DNA of 64,000 nt from Corylus avellana (lineage: Eukaryota > Streptophyta > Magnoliopsida > Fagales > Betulaceae), in assembly GCF_901000735.1 (NCBI RefSeq), contig NC_081551.1:14320906-14384905 (forward strand), in the 5' to 3' direction. The first letter of the stretch is position 1; the number at the start of each line of letters is the position of its first letter. Shown here one piece after another: positions 12,361 through 25,168 of this stretch. The notes beneath the pieces are model-generated. The model did no database searches, was not told where the DNA came from, and saw only the letters and a list, made by a program, of their open reading frames with translations. The translations under genes and the position numbers were made by a program.

Positions 12361-12615
12361 GGGAAAAATATAAAAAAGCTCCCCAAACTACCAGCCATTT
12401 TCGATTTAGCCCCCTAATGTTTCAAAAGTGATAAAGTAGCCCTCCAAACTACCAAATTATTGCATTTTGGCCACTCCGTTAGTCAAAACCGTCAGTTTGG
12501 ACTGAAACTGAAAAACGACGTCGTTTTGTTGGGGGGCTACTTTATCACTTTCTAAATATTAGGGGATAAAATGAAAACGGCTGGTAGTTTGGGGGGCTTT
12601 TTTATATTTTTCCCC
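12361..12615. mobile_element. Foldback MITE
   Basis: The left arm GGGAAAAATATAAAAAAGC and the right arm GCTTTTTTATATTTTTCCC are near-perfect inverted repeats. The arms continue inward (CCCCAAACTACCAGCC against GGCTGGTAGTTTGGGG). No coding capacity and no clear target duplication. Related in structure to the element at 56713-57048. Confidence 0.75.
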
Positions 12616-12670
12616 TTTTTTTTTCTTTTTTTTTTCATAAAAGGGCATTGGAGTAACTTACCCATAACAA

Positions 12671-12833
12671 AACGACCTCGTTTTGCAGTTTCCGTCCAAA
12701 CTGACGGTTTTGACTAACAGAGTGGCCAAAATAAAATAGTTTGGTAGTTTGGGGGGCTACTTTATCACTTTTGGAACATTAGGGGGTTAAATCGAAAACG
12801 GCTGGTAGTTTGGGAGGCTTTTTTATATTTTTT
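12671..12833. repeat. Half copy of the same MITE family
   Basis: Repeats the right half of 12361-12615 (TAGTTTGGGGGGCTACTTTATCAC, shared segments to TTTTTATATTTTTTCC) but lacks the left arm. A truncated neighbour copy. Confidence 0.65.
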
Positions 12834-13900
12834 CCAAAAAAATAATAATAAATAAGTGTTTATGCTTATTTTTGTTATGGTGTTCCACGCTGATTTGTCA
12901 TGCTCTTATTGGAACAAAGGTCTTGGTTTGTGCCAAAATCTTATAGAAGTTATTCTCAATGAAGAAAATGGCATTTATTGAGGATAAAGATGATTTTATA
13001 GGTGTCTTGCACGCTCAAGGGTTGAGGTAGCTAAAAAGATAAATCGTTCTCAAACATAATCAAACGTTCGGTTAAAGAAAATCTCAATCGTTCGAGTGGG
13101 ACTCGAACATTCGGAAAGAAAGAATGGTAAAATGTCAAAGGTGGTGTTTTTGAGTAAATTTGATTTATAGCATATATATTATTGGAATCATTTTTATGTG
13201 TTAATTAAAAACATGGGCTTTGATTTATAAATCGTGGTTATTATTTAAATAATGTATTTATTTTCGGTGTATTACAAAAGATGTATGGAAAGCGCTCAAT
13301 TAGGTAGCATGACAAAAAACTTCCATGATACCCCCAATTCATTTCCAATCGCCAATCATGTCCATCTCCTTTGAACCAGTACTAGAATAATGTTTATTTT
13401 TAAGATCCAAATTGGACTGCAAAATCTTTAAATACAAACATTGGATCAAACTACATCCACCAAGATTTTTTCCTTGGTACAGCCTTGACTAAGTGGAACC
13501 CATTATGATCCAGTTCTTAGTCCTTTCCTGTCTTTCCACCTCATTTCTTTTTACCATGGATCCAATTCCAAATATCACAGAGAGAGAGAACTCTTCAAGT
13601 TGTAGAAAAAAAAGTGGTCACACATTAAGATCTTCACTTTTTCCATTTTCTGTACGACAGCACAAAAAAGTAATAAAATACATTGCATGCTCCAAAACAC
13701 TTCCCAAGTCATAGTGAAAGCAAAGTGAAGGAAATTTTATTTTTTAAGAAAAATGTATATAATACAGTGAATTTGCAAGCATCAGTTATTAGCTATCTGC
13801 ATTGCTCACAAGGTGGATCGGGAGTTTTTATGAAGGGCAGGTGCCTAGCACCAGAGGTGGAACTCTGCCATCAACGGCGGTTACTTGGTGTGAGTCTGAA
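12834..13900. other. Gene-free stretch downstream of the dehydrogenase gene
   Basis: AT-rich, with no coding signal. It should contain the 3' UTR of the minus-strand dehydrogenase gene just below 13901, but I see no poly(A) signal I would commit to. Confidence 0.4.
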
Positions 13901-16900
13901 CTACATTATCTCGACCACAGCTCGACTGATGATGTTTCCCTGGTTGAGATCATGGAATGCTTGGCCTGCCTCCTCAAATTTGTATTTCCTTGAAACAGCA
14001 CTGGAAAGATTGAAGATACCACTTTCTGCCAGTCTAACCAACTTGGGAAGATCTTGCCTTGCCCTTGCTCCATAGGACCCAATTACTTGAATCTGTTTCC
14101 AGACATCAACAGAGTAAAAGTTAGGCGTTGAAACACATGACAATCTAAAATCATGACCATCATCACACAAATGAAATTGTAAGATTATTAAAGCTAAAAC
14201 TTCCTAGTATATATGGTGATGTAGGTGAACTGAGCTGAACTGCTGTTTGGCCCGGGCTTTGGTAATATGAAAATTGCATTTACAGTAGCTAGAGTTAAGA
14301 CCATGATCTCCATGTTCAATTTCAATTGCTGCCTGGGTAGGGTGCTTTAGCTTGGATCAACTCTCCCCAAAAGAGAGAGAGAGAGAGCTGATCTGGAAAA
14401 ATTGCAGACAACTTTTGTGATCTCTTGATGCAAGTATAAAAAAATAAAAAATAAATAAGTGATTATTATTTTATGAACCACAAACGAGAAAAAAAATATG
14501 TTATTTTACCCACAATGAAAACACCTCAATTCTTAAAAGAGCAATGGTATATACCATTGCTCTTTTAAGAATTGAGGCGTGATTCCGAGCAACAATACAA
14601 TCTTTTAAGAGAGCAATGGTATAATCTTTACCTAAGGTTCATTTTTTCTTCGATGTAAAATGTATTCTAGAAAAAGTTTTTCCTATTTTCTGGTGTTTGG
14701 TGCAACCGAAAATCGTGGTCAAGCCCAAAAAAAAACATTGGTTGACCAGGAAAACCTTCTTTAACCTATGTAAAATGATTATTCTTTTTTAAAACCGTAA
14801 AGCATTTTTTCGAGTTTAAGCTTTTCCTTCTCATACACTCGCAGTTCATTCTGCACCACCACCATAGTTCACCGGAGCTGCCAGTGGAATTCGCCCGAAG
14901 TCGCCACCATCTACCACCATCAGAGGTCGCTGGAAATTGCCGCCGTCACCGTTGTGGTCGCTGATTTTTCATACAAGCCAAAGTACCGAAAATTGTTTTC
15001 AGTTGAAATTATTTTCCTGAAAAAAGGTTTCGTTGAAAATATTTTCCAACCGTAAACATTTTACGACAAAATAAACGAAACCTAAGATAAAGTGAATAAG
15101 ATATCAGGTTCAGGATGAAAAGAGTCAAGTAAGAGATCTCCCAATGACCTCTTTCCTACATGTAAAATGAGAAACTGCTGCGTAAAAATGTCCATACACC
15201 TTATTATCCTTAAAAAAAAAAAAAACCCAAGGGGTTCAATACACCACCGAGTTGCATCCAAATAATGTTAATCAGCATTGAGAGAGAGCACCAGAAAAAC
15301 TAACTTCCCAGTTTCCATAGAAAGGAAAACCAATGTCCATAAAGGGAAGTACTTCCCAGATCCCAGTTACCACTTTTAACGTTCCTCCACTAAATAAACA
15401 ATCATGAAGTGTGAAATAGTTTTGTCCATATACTTTTATCTGATGAAATGGGGAAAGTAAGCAAGACTACCTGATGTTTGATTCTTGGATTTCAGAATCT
15501 AGAGTCCAAAGTATTTTGAGTCTCTATATAGATACATCTGCCGATTGTGATATCATAATTCTTAAGGCCTTAATTTAGTTGTTTCTTGATGGCATCACCT
15601 CAAATTGAGAGCAGCATTACTTATGAACTGTTACTAGCATGTTTTATCAGATAAAGTGAAGAGGGTAAGAACAGTAAATTGTGTAGCAGACTGCAAAACA
15701 AATGGAAGAGTAGAAACAACAAAAATAAAGGCCATATTGCACTACCAGGACTGCACTTTGTAACACTGACGAAGAAGACCAATAGAACCACAAGAATACA
15801 GCATTATACAACTAAGAATGATAAAAATAGCATGCTACCAAATTTTACTACTTCGGTTACTGGTCTCTCCTAGATTGCTCTATAGCTTTTCCAAGGATGG
15901 ATGTTGTATTCAAGTATTACTGTCTCTTGGGCTCATAACAAGTGTACTAGGGAGTTCTCCAACCCTCTCTAACAGATTTTCTTCCAGACCTGTTTTTATC
16001 CTTGTCAATCTATAATCTTTATAATATGACAATTTTTTCATATTAAAAAAAAAAAAAAAAAAGGACAACAAACCATAGAGAATTCGTGCACTCAATATTT
16101 ATTGAACTGGTAGTACTCAATGAAGTCATTGAAAGCGCTATTTATGGATAAACTAACAAATACATGAACAAATATATAAAATCTAGGTTAAAGTATATCT
16201 TTTGTAGCAGAAAAATCACTCAAATTTCAAGTTGGTCTCTTGAAAATTTAGTGTCAATTTGTCTCCAGGTTTCTAAACAGCTTCATTTTGGCCTTTTCCC
16301 CCACACCATTTATTGGAGAGAGAATTGGCTACGGTGGTACTTTTTCTTTTCTTTTTTTGGATGATGTAACACAATTCCAAAACTAAAAAAGCCTAATCAC
16401 CAATCAATCACATGTTGAGGGAGAAGGTAACTAAGCCAAATTGCGGACATTTGCAGTTGTTGATTTAACTTCTTTAGTTTTTAAATTGTACCACATCATT
16501 AGAAAAAATGCCACATCAGCCAATTACATCACTCCAATAGATAGCATGAGGGGGAAAAAAAACTGAAATGAAATTTGTTGGGAAACACAAGGTCCAATTT
16601 ACTATTGAGAATTTTAAAATGCGAACTTGAAATTTAAGTAATTTTCAAGGACAAAACATATACTTCAACAAATCTATTGGACACAGAGTACGCACCTTTC
16701 TACGAACAAGACGGTTTATATCCACCTCCCCTATAGCACCAGATGGTGTAAGTCCAATCATTACAGCTTTTCCTCCATCTCTCACACTATTGAAACACTG
16801 GGAAAATGTCTGTGGTTTTCCCAATGCTTCCACAGCAATGTCCACACCCATTCCCCCCGTTATTTCCTGTCCAAAAAAAAAGGTGAACAACAAAATAAAA

Positions 16901-19900
16901 GGCCACTTCAAACTTTAGAAGGACTAATTAAAAGGCCAGTTTTGTATGTTTGTATTAATTTAGAAATGTCTGAATATGCATACTAATGTCATGGACTAAT
17001 TAAAAGTTCAAACCCTTGTTGCATAGCAATTCTAGCAATTCATTATCGGCATAAAGCTTCCAGCATGTGGGTTATTTTGTGAAAATGAAGAAAACTAAAT
17101 AATAATCTATCATGTCAGGCTCACATTTTATGACAAAAGTATATATATGACATAGGTAAAAGTTTGAGCGTACTGTCATGACAAACAAATTATTCTGTAC
17201 CAACCTTTTCAATTTCCAAGCTGTTCTTTTCTTTTTCTCATTTTCCTGCTTGACATACCCTCTTCCCTTAGGCAATTTTTCTAAACTATTAATAACAATT
17301 TAATTGTATTACAGGTGCAACTTGACCAATCAACCGATCAAGTCACTGAAAACTTGGTCCACTAAGCTGTCACCCTTAAGTTCTCCAAGGTTATTGATAA
17401 GAATTAACCATCCAGATATGTTGTAAACACACCAAGATGGTCTCTACATATTCAAAGATAAGAGAATTTTTAATTTTATTTCAAAGTCTACTTTCGTTTA
17501 CTGCTATCATAGGCATTTAAGGCAAGGCCCCAGGTTTCTCCCAATATTGCATTTAATTAATTAATTTTAATTAAAAAGAAGGAAGGCACTCTACCCCCCC
17601 AACTGATGACACGAGGGGAAAAAAAACATTCTAAACTGATATTTTTTTGAAAACCACAAAACAATTGATTTCTTTACAACACAACAAAGCAGAAATTACC
17701 AAAACAAAGTCAATGAAAGTCATTTTTTCGTTAACATATACATGACTGAAGTCGAGCACTTTCAGATAATAAATAGTCTCATTAATTAAAACATGATTGA
17801 TTATTAATTTGAGCTGAAGCTATTATTAACATCTCTCTTAGCATTACTGAAATATTCCACATTCCCAACTCCTCAAGCAACTGTCCATTAAATCACTAGT
17901 TCATTCGGAGTTGGACACTGCAAGGGAATTCCGTTAAGATAAATATTTAAAAGCTTGAACCATACGTACACTAGAAATGAAGAAAAATAAATAAAAAAAA
18001 TAAAAAAAACCCCACAAGTATTACAAAATTTTCAAGAAAAGAAGGGGATAAGGAAAAAGTAAAAATTAAGTTCATGGCGCTCCTCATATCTAACAAATTG
18101 AGAAAAGACTCCCCACCCCTTCCTAATATATTTCCACACTCCCACTCCAAAGGGCTCCACTGCCTCCTTAGAACACCTACTCTCATGCTATCATATTTAG
18201 TTTCCACCACCAATCTCCACAAAGCCTCTCTCTCCGTAGCACACCACCACAATCATTTCCCCAAAAGAACACGGTTAAACTAAACTAGGTTTCTTACCCC
18301 CAAACCATCAGAAGACATTGGAGAACAAATGTTTGACCAACTAATTAAATGGAACTTAACCTCATCCCCAACTCCACCCCACAAAATATCCGTTTGAAGC
18401 TTCTCAGTCCGATTCGCCACACCAACGAGAATGGGAAAAGGGACTCATTGTAGAGACAAACAGAAACTAGAATTTCAAACATTAGAATTTATTAACAGGT
18501 CTAAAATTAAAGGTATTCCAATGGCTGGATTAATGTAACTCATATAACTGTACGTAAAAAAATGTTTCGCAACAGTGCTTCCATTTTTGAAAGGTTGATA
18601 TCATAATTAAGAAAAATACATTTAAGCTGGAACTTTTATGTCTCACTAAAAGGTTGAAGAAAAAGACAAAATACATACTCTTATCCTTTCAATGGCATCT
18701 TCTTGAGTTGCATTTATTGTGTGAGTGGCACCAAGTGCCTTAGCTTTCTGCAGTTTGTCATCCTGAACATCCACAGCAATAATATCAGAAGCACCAAAGG
18801 CTCTCGCTATCTGCAAACAACTGAAGCATGTAATCTAGTCATAATAATGCTAAAGAGTCTCATTTAAACAGTCACAAATTTCCGATGTAACCGTGTATTT
18901 AAATTTTGATAAGCACATTAATGCAGTTGTGAAAAAGGGATAACCTTGCTGTTACCTTGCTATTTTCGGCTCTCACCAATTACAAGTTTTATTATGTGGG
19001 GTCCACATGCAACAATGGATCAGTAGGACTCTTTAATGGTTCTGAAGCTCGTACTGTATAAAGTTTCGGACTAAAAAAGTTTTCAATTTGAGTCAATGTT
19101 TTAGGAATTATATCCACTATTGTACCTAGTGGCAGAATCACAATTATCTACAACTCTGCCAAATTTTATTCCTAGTCTGGTAAAAGGTGTGTAATGGCCC
19201 GTGCGTAATGTCCTCCAATGAATTTGATGACAATCCTTTGAGTGCAAAAGATAAATCTTTTCATTCTAAAAATCAAATAGGATAGCAGAAGTTTGACTTG
19301 GGACACATTTTATCAAGTAAGAAAAGGTTCAAATAACCACCAGGCCACACCTCTTGCTATAGGATTGCTTCTTTCTTAATACTTAAGTACTCTTTCATTT
19401 TTTTTCTTTTTCCTTTTCCTTTCAGGAACTACTTAATACATGCATAATATTTTCAAAATAGCCTAATAAATAAAAAGAACCCTACATCTTAACCTCATAA
19501 ACAATGTATATTAAAAAGAGGGAAAGCAATGTGAGAAGTACAGTCAACATCCCACACAAATGCGTGTGTATATATATCCCAGTGGGATTTTGCTATTCTC
19601 ACTCTCAAAACACTTCTCACATTCCTTTTCCTCTTTTTAATGTCATTAATTTGACATAACTACCCTTCTCATTGGAACATGCTATCTCAAACCAACAACT
19701 TCTAAACTTTCTCTCACATTTCAAAAGCAACTCCAGCATGCTGAAATTGCCAATTCTTGCCAAAATAATTGTCACAACCTCAACCTAACAATTAAGTATT
19801 AGATTTTTTAGCTTTTAATGTCTAACTAATACATTATGTTAATATATTTGAAAATCATTTAATTGAATTGAAGATTTACCAGGTCAGCTATTTCTTTTTT

Positions 19901-22900
19901 TTTCTTTTTTTGATAAGTAAAATGCCACCAGGTCAGCTATTTCTAGTTTTATTTCTTTTTCTTTTTCTCTCACCTGACCATAATTTATGAAAAAAAAAAA
20001 AAAACTATAACTGAAAATTTGCTTTGGTTAGATCTAATTGTGAACAGCTAATTATTTTTTTTGCTATTATCTTCAATATCCTAAGATCATTCATAGACAG
20101 CTCAGTGTACAGAGCTATAGAGTGGCAAGCCTGGTACAGCTTGGATTGCCTTAAACACAGTCAAGGAAAATGGCCGAAGCATTGACCAGGTAATTTTTCT
20201 TTTTTTGTAGATAGAGAAGAAGGGGAAGAAAAATAAAATAAAATAAACGCTAAGGTCAAATTATAAAAGAATAAAGCACCTAAGAAGGCCAAAAAGGACA
20301 AAGTGTTAAATCTAGGATGCATCAATAACAGTAATAAGACAATCTAAGAAACACCATCTCAGTCTATGGACAGGAATCTTGACTCCCTTAAAAGCTTTAA
20401 TATATATCAGTCTGGGTGGTCAACACAATGACTATGACAACCTTCGAGTGGAGAAACACAGGAATAGACACCTACCATGAAAAAATTTTGATTCCCAACC
20501 TGACACCCCCCCACCCCCCGGGCCACAAATAAAAGTAAAATCAAAAGTAAGAAATATTAACAGATATTTAATAATATTCAAATAAAAAAATTGAGAAGCG
20601 ATTTTTTCACAGCACTATGTATGAATAGTCTAAAAGTCCACCAACGGTTGCAAAAACTGAGTAGCAAGTACAAATTGAAAATTTCTAAATTTGAGTCAAT
20701 GAACAAGTTTTTCTAATGTTTTTAAACAAGAAAACAAATCAGGTTACAGCCCCAAGTTGAAGATATAGAAAATCTAAGGGAGAGGAACGGCTGTTAACTT
20801 CTAAAACCAAAGGCATTAAGGAAATAAGGTTATATAAGCATTTTAAGCTGCAAATGATGTTCACACCACAACTGTTACTCTAGTGACCAATAGTATCACA
20901 CTTAGTCGTGTGGTAGAAAGCATTTTAGTCTTATCACGCAAGCATTTGTCAATAAGATGAGGTCACATAAGCATCCACTATATACATTTTGAACACTTTA
21001 TTATTTGTACTTTATATATGGAATTTTTTCATTTTTTGTAAGTGATTCAATATCATTAAATAAGCATTGGGGCACAACCCTAGTAAGTATACAAGAGAAC
21101 CACCTAATCATGAGAAAAAAATGAACAAAAGGTTAAAAAAACTGCAAAACTAGAAACAAGCAAGCTATGATGTTATGATATCCAAGTATATAAAGTGTTG
21201 AACATCATCCTTTCAAGCTCTAGCACTGAAGTCTCCATATCTTCAAAGTTTCAAGCATTTCGCTCTCTTCAAAGGCACCATATTAAACACAATGGAGCCA
21301 ACCTTCATACTTCCATAATATTACCATGCCCTTCCTAACTTCCCCAACTCACCAACAAATCTCTCACCCCCTGTCTTGGCATAACCCAATCAATGCCAAA
21401 CAAATTAAGTATATAGCTCCATAACTCTTGCTACTTCACAATGAATCAGCAGGTGATCAATTGACTCCCTTGCCATTCTTCTTGCACATACAACACTACT
21501 CCACCACCACAATATTTCTCTTTCTCAAATTTTCTAGCATCAATTCCTAAAAATGTCGTCCACACCAAAAACATCACCCTCGAAGGAGCCTTGACTCGAC
21601 AAATACTCTTCCAAGGAGAAAGGAATCCATTAGGACTGGTTAACACTTGATAAAACAACTTCACTTCAAACTTGCTCTTTTTAGAAGGACTCCAACCTAT
21701 TCTATCCACATCTCCTTGTCTTACTTTGAAAGAATACATCATCTCAAAGAAAGAATAGACCATCTCCACCTCTAAATCTGACGTAGCGGAAGACTAAGGT
21801 AATTAATCAAAGAGCAGCGTCTTTGATTCTGCAAGGAGAAGCATCTTCGTCTTCTACCCAAAAAGATAAAAACAAGCCCACAAGCTAAAAGAAAGATAAA
21901 ACTCAGCAGAGTATTTGAGAAAGACTTCTCTGATTTGATAATAATTCAATTGATTGAGTTTTACATAATAGGCTAGCCTATTTATAGAAGAGAAATCCTT
22001 GGAGAAAAAGTAAACCTACTTCTAGTAGAGAAAGTAAATCTAATCTTAGTAAAAAAGTAAACATAATCCTAGTAACAATAGTAAACCTAATCCTAATACG
22101 GAAAGGAAAATAATTAAAGCAAATCTAACCCTATTAAGGAAAGGAAATAAAATCCTAATAAAATAAAATAAAATCCTAATATAAAATTGACAATCAACGG
22201 GAATTGTGACAATCTTTCCTTTTGTACTTCCATTGTCTGAAAGCGGGTAAAATTTTGATCAAGCGCCACTGCTACAATATTATTTTTTTGATATTTTCTT
22301 TTCATTTTTACCAAAAATAATGGTAAATATCGTCCTACATCAAAATCCTAAACCAGTCTAGTAAAAATTACATTCCAGTGAATATTCCCATCTCAAAACT
22401 GCATATTATCGGCCACCAACGCATCTTTGCTACGTGCAATACTGAACAACTTTTTTTTTTTTTTTTTTGATAAGTAATAAGAAGTTTTATTAAAAAGCGT
22501 ATAGGCGCCCCAAGGTACACTGGGAGTATACAATAGGATCACCTAACTAGAAGGAGAAAAACGAAGAAGAAAATCATCATAACTAATCGAAACAGGAGAG
22601 ACATGCGCAGCGGTCCAAAGATACAAAGTTTGAAAGCAAGAGGCTAAAATGTCTTCCCAAGTCCCCTCCACATCCTCAAAGCACCTATTATTTCTTTCCC
22701 TCCATAGACACCAAAAAAAACACGTAGGCACCATTTTCCACACCGCGGCACTCTCCCTCCTCCCCGAAGACCACCAACAAGCGAGAAAATCCGAAACCCT
22801 CTTCGGCATCACCCAAGACAACCCAAACCGCCCGAAGAAGGTGCTCCACAAAGTATAAGCTACCTCGCAATGAAGGAGAAGATGATCCACCGTCTCCTCG

Positions 22901-25129
22901 GACTTCTTGCACATACAACACCTATTTGTCACAATCACCCGTCGCTTTCTAAGATTGTCCAAGGTCAAAATTTTTCCCAAAGCCGATACTGAACAACTCC
23001 AAATAAGACATCTTCAATGGATTATCCTCACACCACACATCATGCCAAAAATTGACCTTTGACCCATCACTCACCTTATATCTAACAAATTTTGAAAATG
23101 TTTCCCACCCCCTTCTTATATATTTCTATACTCTCACTCCAAATGGCCACATTATCTCCTTAGAGCATCAACTTCATCTTAGACCATCATTCTCTATCAC
23201 CAATCTCTATAAAGCCTCTCTCCTCCATAGCATACCATCACAACCATTTTTTCAAAAGAGCTTGATTAGACTGAATCAGATTTTAACTCCCAAACCACCT
23301 GATTTCATCAGAATACAAATTCTTGACCAGTTCACTAAATGAAATTTAAACTCATCTCCAGTTCCACCCCAAAGAAATCTCTCTGAAGTTTCTCAAACCT
23401 ACCCACTAGAATAGGGAAAAGAGACAAATAATAAGCAAGTTAATTGGAAAGTGTACTCCTGATCAATGTTAATCTACCACCCTTAGATAAATAAGGCTTT
23501 TTCCATCCAGCCAACCAACGTTCTATTTTTTCAATAATGTCATTCCAAATAGATATAGCCTTATAAGAAGCATCCAATGGCAAACCCAAATACTTCATCA
23601 ACAAAGAAGATATGCAACAACGGAATATAGGCCAACCCTTCTACATCTCCCACTTCGCCTACATGAACGATTTCTAATAATTTTGCTAAATTAATCTTCA
23701 ATCCCAAAACAATTTCAAAACATAAGAAAATACACCGCAAATGTCTTGTTTTGAATTTGCATTACATAAAATCAAAGTATCATAAGCAAAAAATGAGACA
23801 CAAACAGCTCTTCAGTGTTCCTCGACCCCACTGAAAATCTAAACAAAAGTCCCCTATCCACTCTAGCAACCATCATCCTACTCAATGCCTCCATAACCCC
23901 CACAAACGGTAGCGGTGGTAAGGGATCTCTCTGTCTCAATCCACGAGAGTTAGTAAAAAATCGGGATGGTGAACCATTAACAAGAATGGGAAACTGCATC
24001 GTAGTAATACAATGCGCTATCCAATCCCTCCATTTCTCCCCGAACCCACATTTCTTCAACAAATAAAGCAATAACTTCCAATTTACATGATCATAAGCCT
24101 TCTTCAAATCTAATTTGCACAACACTACAAGTTCCTCCAATCTAATCAGATTATCCAAACACTTACTATCAATCAGCACTGAATCCAAAATTTGTCTACT
24201 GCTGATGAATGTATTCTGTGAATTAGAAATAATGTTTCTCAACACCAATTTTAGCTTGTTTACTAAAACCTTGGAAATAATTTTATAAACCCCACCCACT
24301 AAGCTAATTGGACAGAAGTCCTTAATGTTTTCACACCACCTGCCTTCTTTGGGATAAGAGAAACAAAGGTTGCATTGAAACTCTTCACCAATTTTAGCAT
24401 GTTCGTTAAAACCTTGGAGATAATTTTTAAACCCTACCCATTAAGCTAATGGACAAAAGCCCTTAATGTCTACAACACCTGCCTTCTTTGAGAACCGAGA
24501 AACAAAGGTTGCATCAAAACTCTTCACAAACTTCCGTCAACTATGGAACTCCTTAACAATTGCCAAATGGAAAATTTTATATAAATAAATGACTTCTTAA
24601 ATTAAAATAAAAAGGAAAAAACGTGTGTGATCATTTATTAATTTTTATAGAACACAAACAAAATTTTTCAAGTGACTTGTCTAATAAATATACAAGGTAC
24701 CAAAAAGTAATTAAAGAGCAATATTTAACATCCCACCAAGAGAATTTAAGGAAAAAGTAAATTTACCTTGAACCAACACCCCCAACTCCAATCACAGCAA
24801 CAGAATCCCCAGGACGCACCTCAGCTGCATGGGCCATGGCACCATAAGCAGTAAAAACTGCACACCCTAAAATTGCAGACTCTGTGTATGGCAATGAGTC
24901 TGGCAGAATAGCCAATGCATGCGCCGGCACGACACAGTATTCAGCAAGACCTCCCATACTATACATGAACACTGGTTTTCCTACAAAATATACAAATACT
25001 TTTAGCATCCCACAATGATGTACACAAAAGAGGAGATAGGTGGAGATATCATAAGAACGTAAACAAGGATGAAATTAAAAATAGAGAAAAAAGAAAAGAG
25101 ATTAATCATGCCCCCACGCACACACATAT

Positions 25130-25168
<39 letters not shown>

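Larger units (their letters stand above)
21028..24545 (-). mobile_element. Old L1-type LINE in intron 5, composite
   Basis: A decayed non-LTR retrotransposon in the sense orientation of the host gene. From its 3' side it shows a zf-RVT region (21446-21769, motif [13 protein letters not shown] then [13 protein letters not shown]) and, further 5', a reverse-transcriptase region (23772-24299). It is split by a solo LTR (21779-22342) and a younger LINE (22452-22985). A segment near 24235-24395 is repeated imperfectly at about 24400-24525. Many stops. The outer limits are approximate. Confidence 0.75.

Noticed and set aside
21446..24299. Possible nested protein-coding gene in intron 5
   Set aside because: All recognisable motifs are LINE RT and zf-RVT, and the frames are broken.
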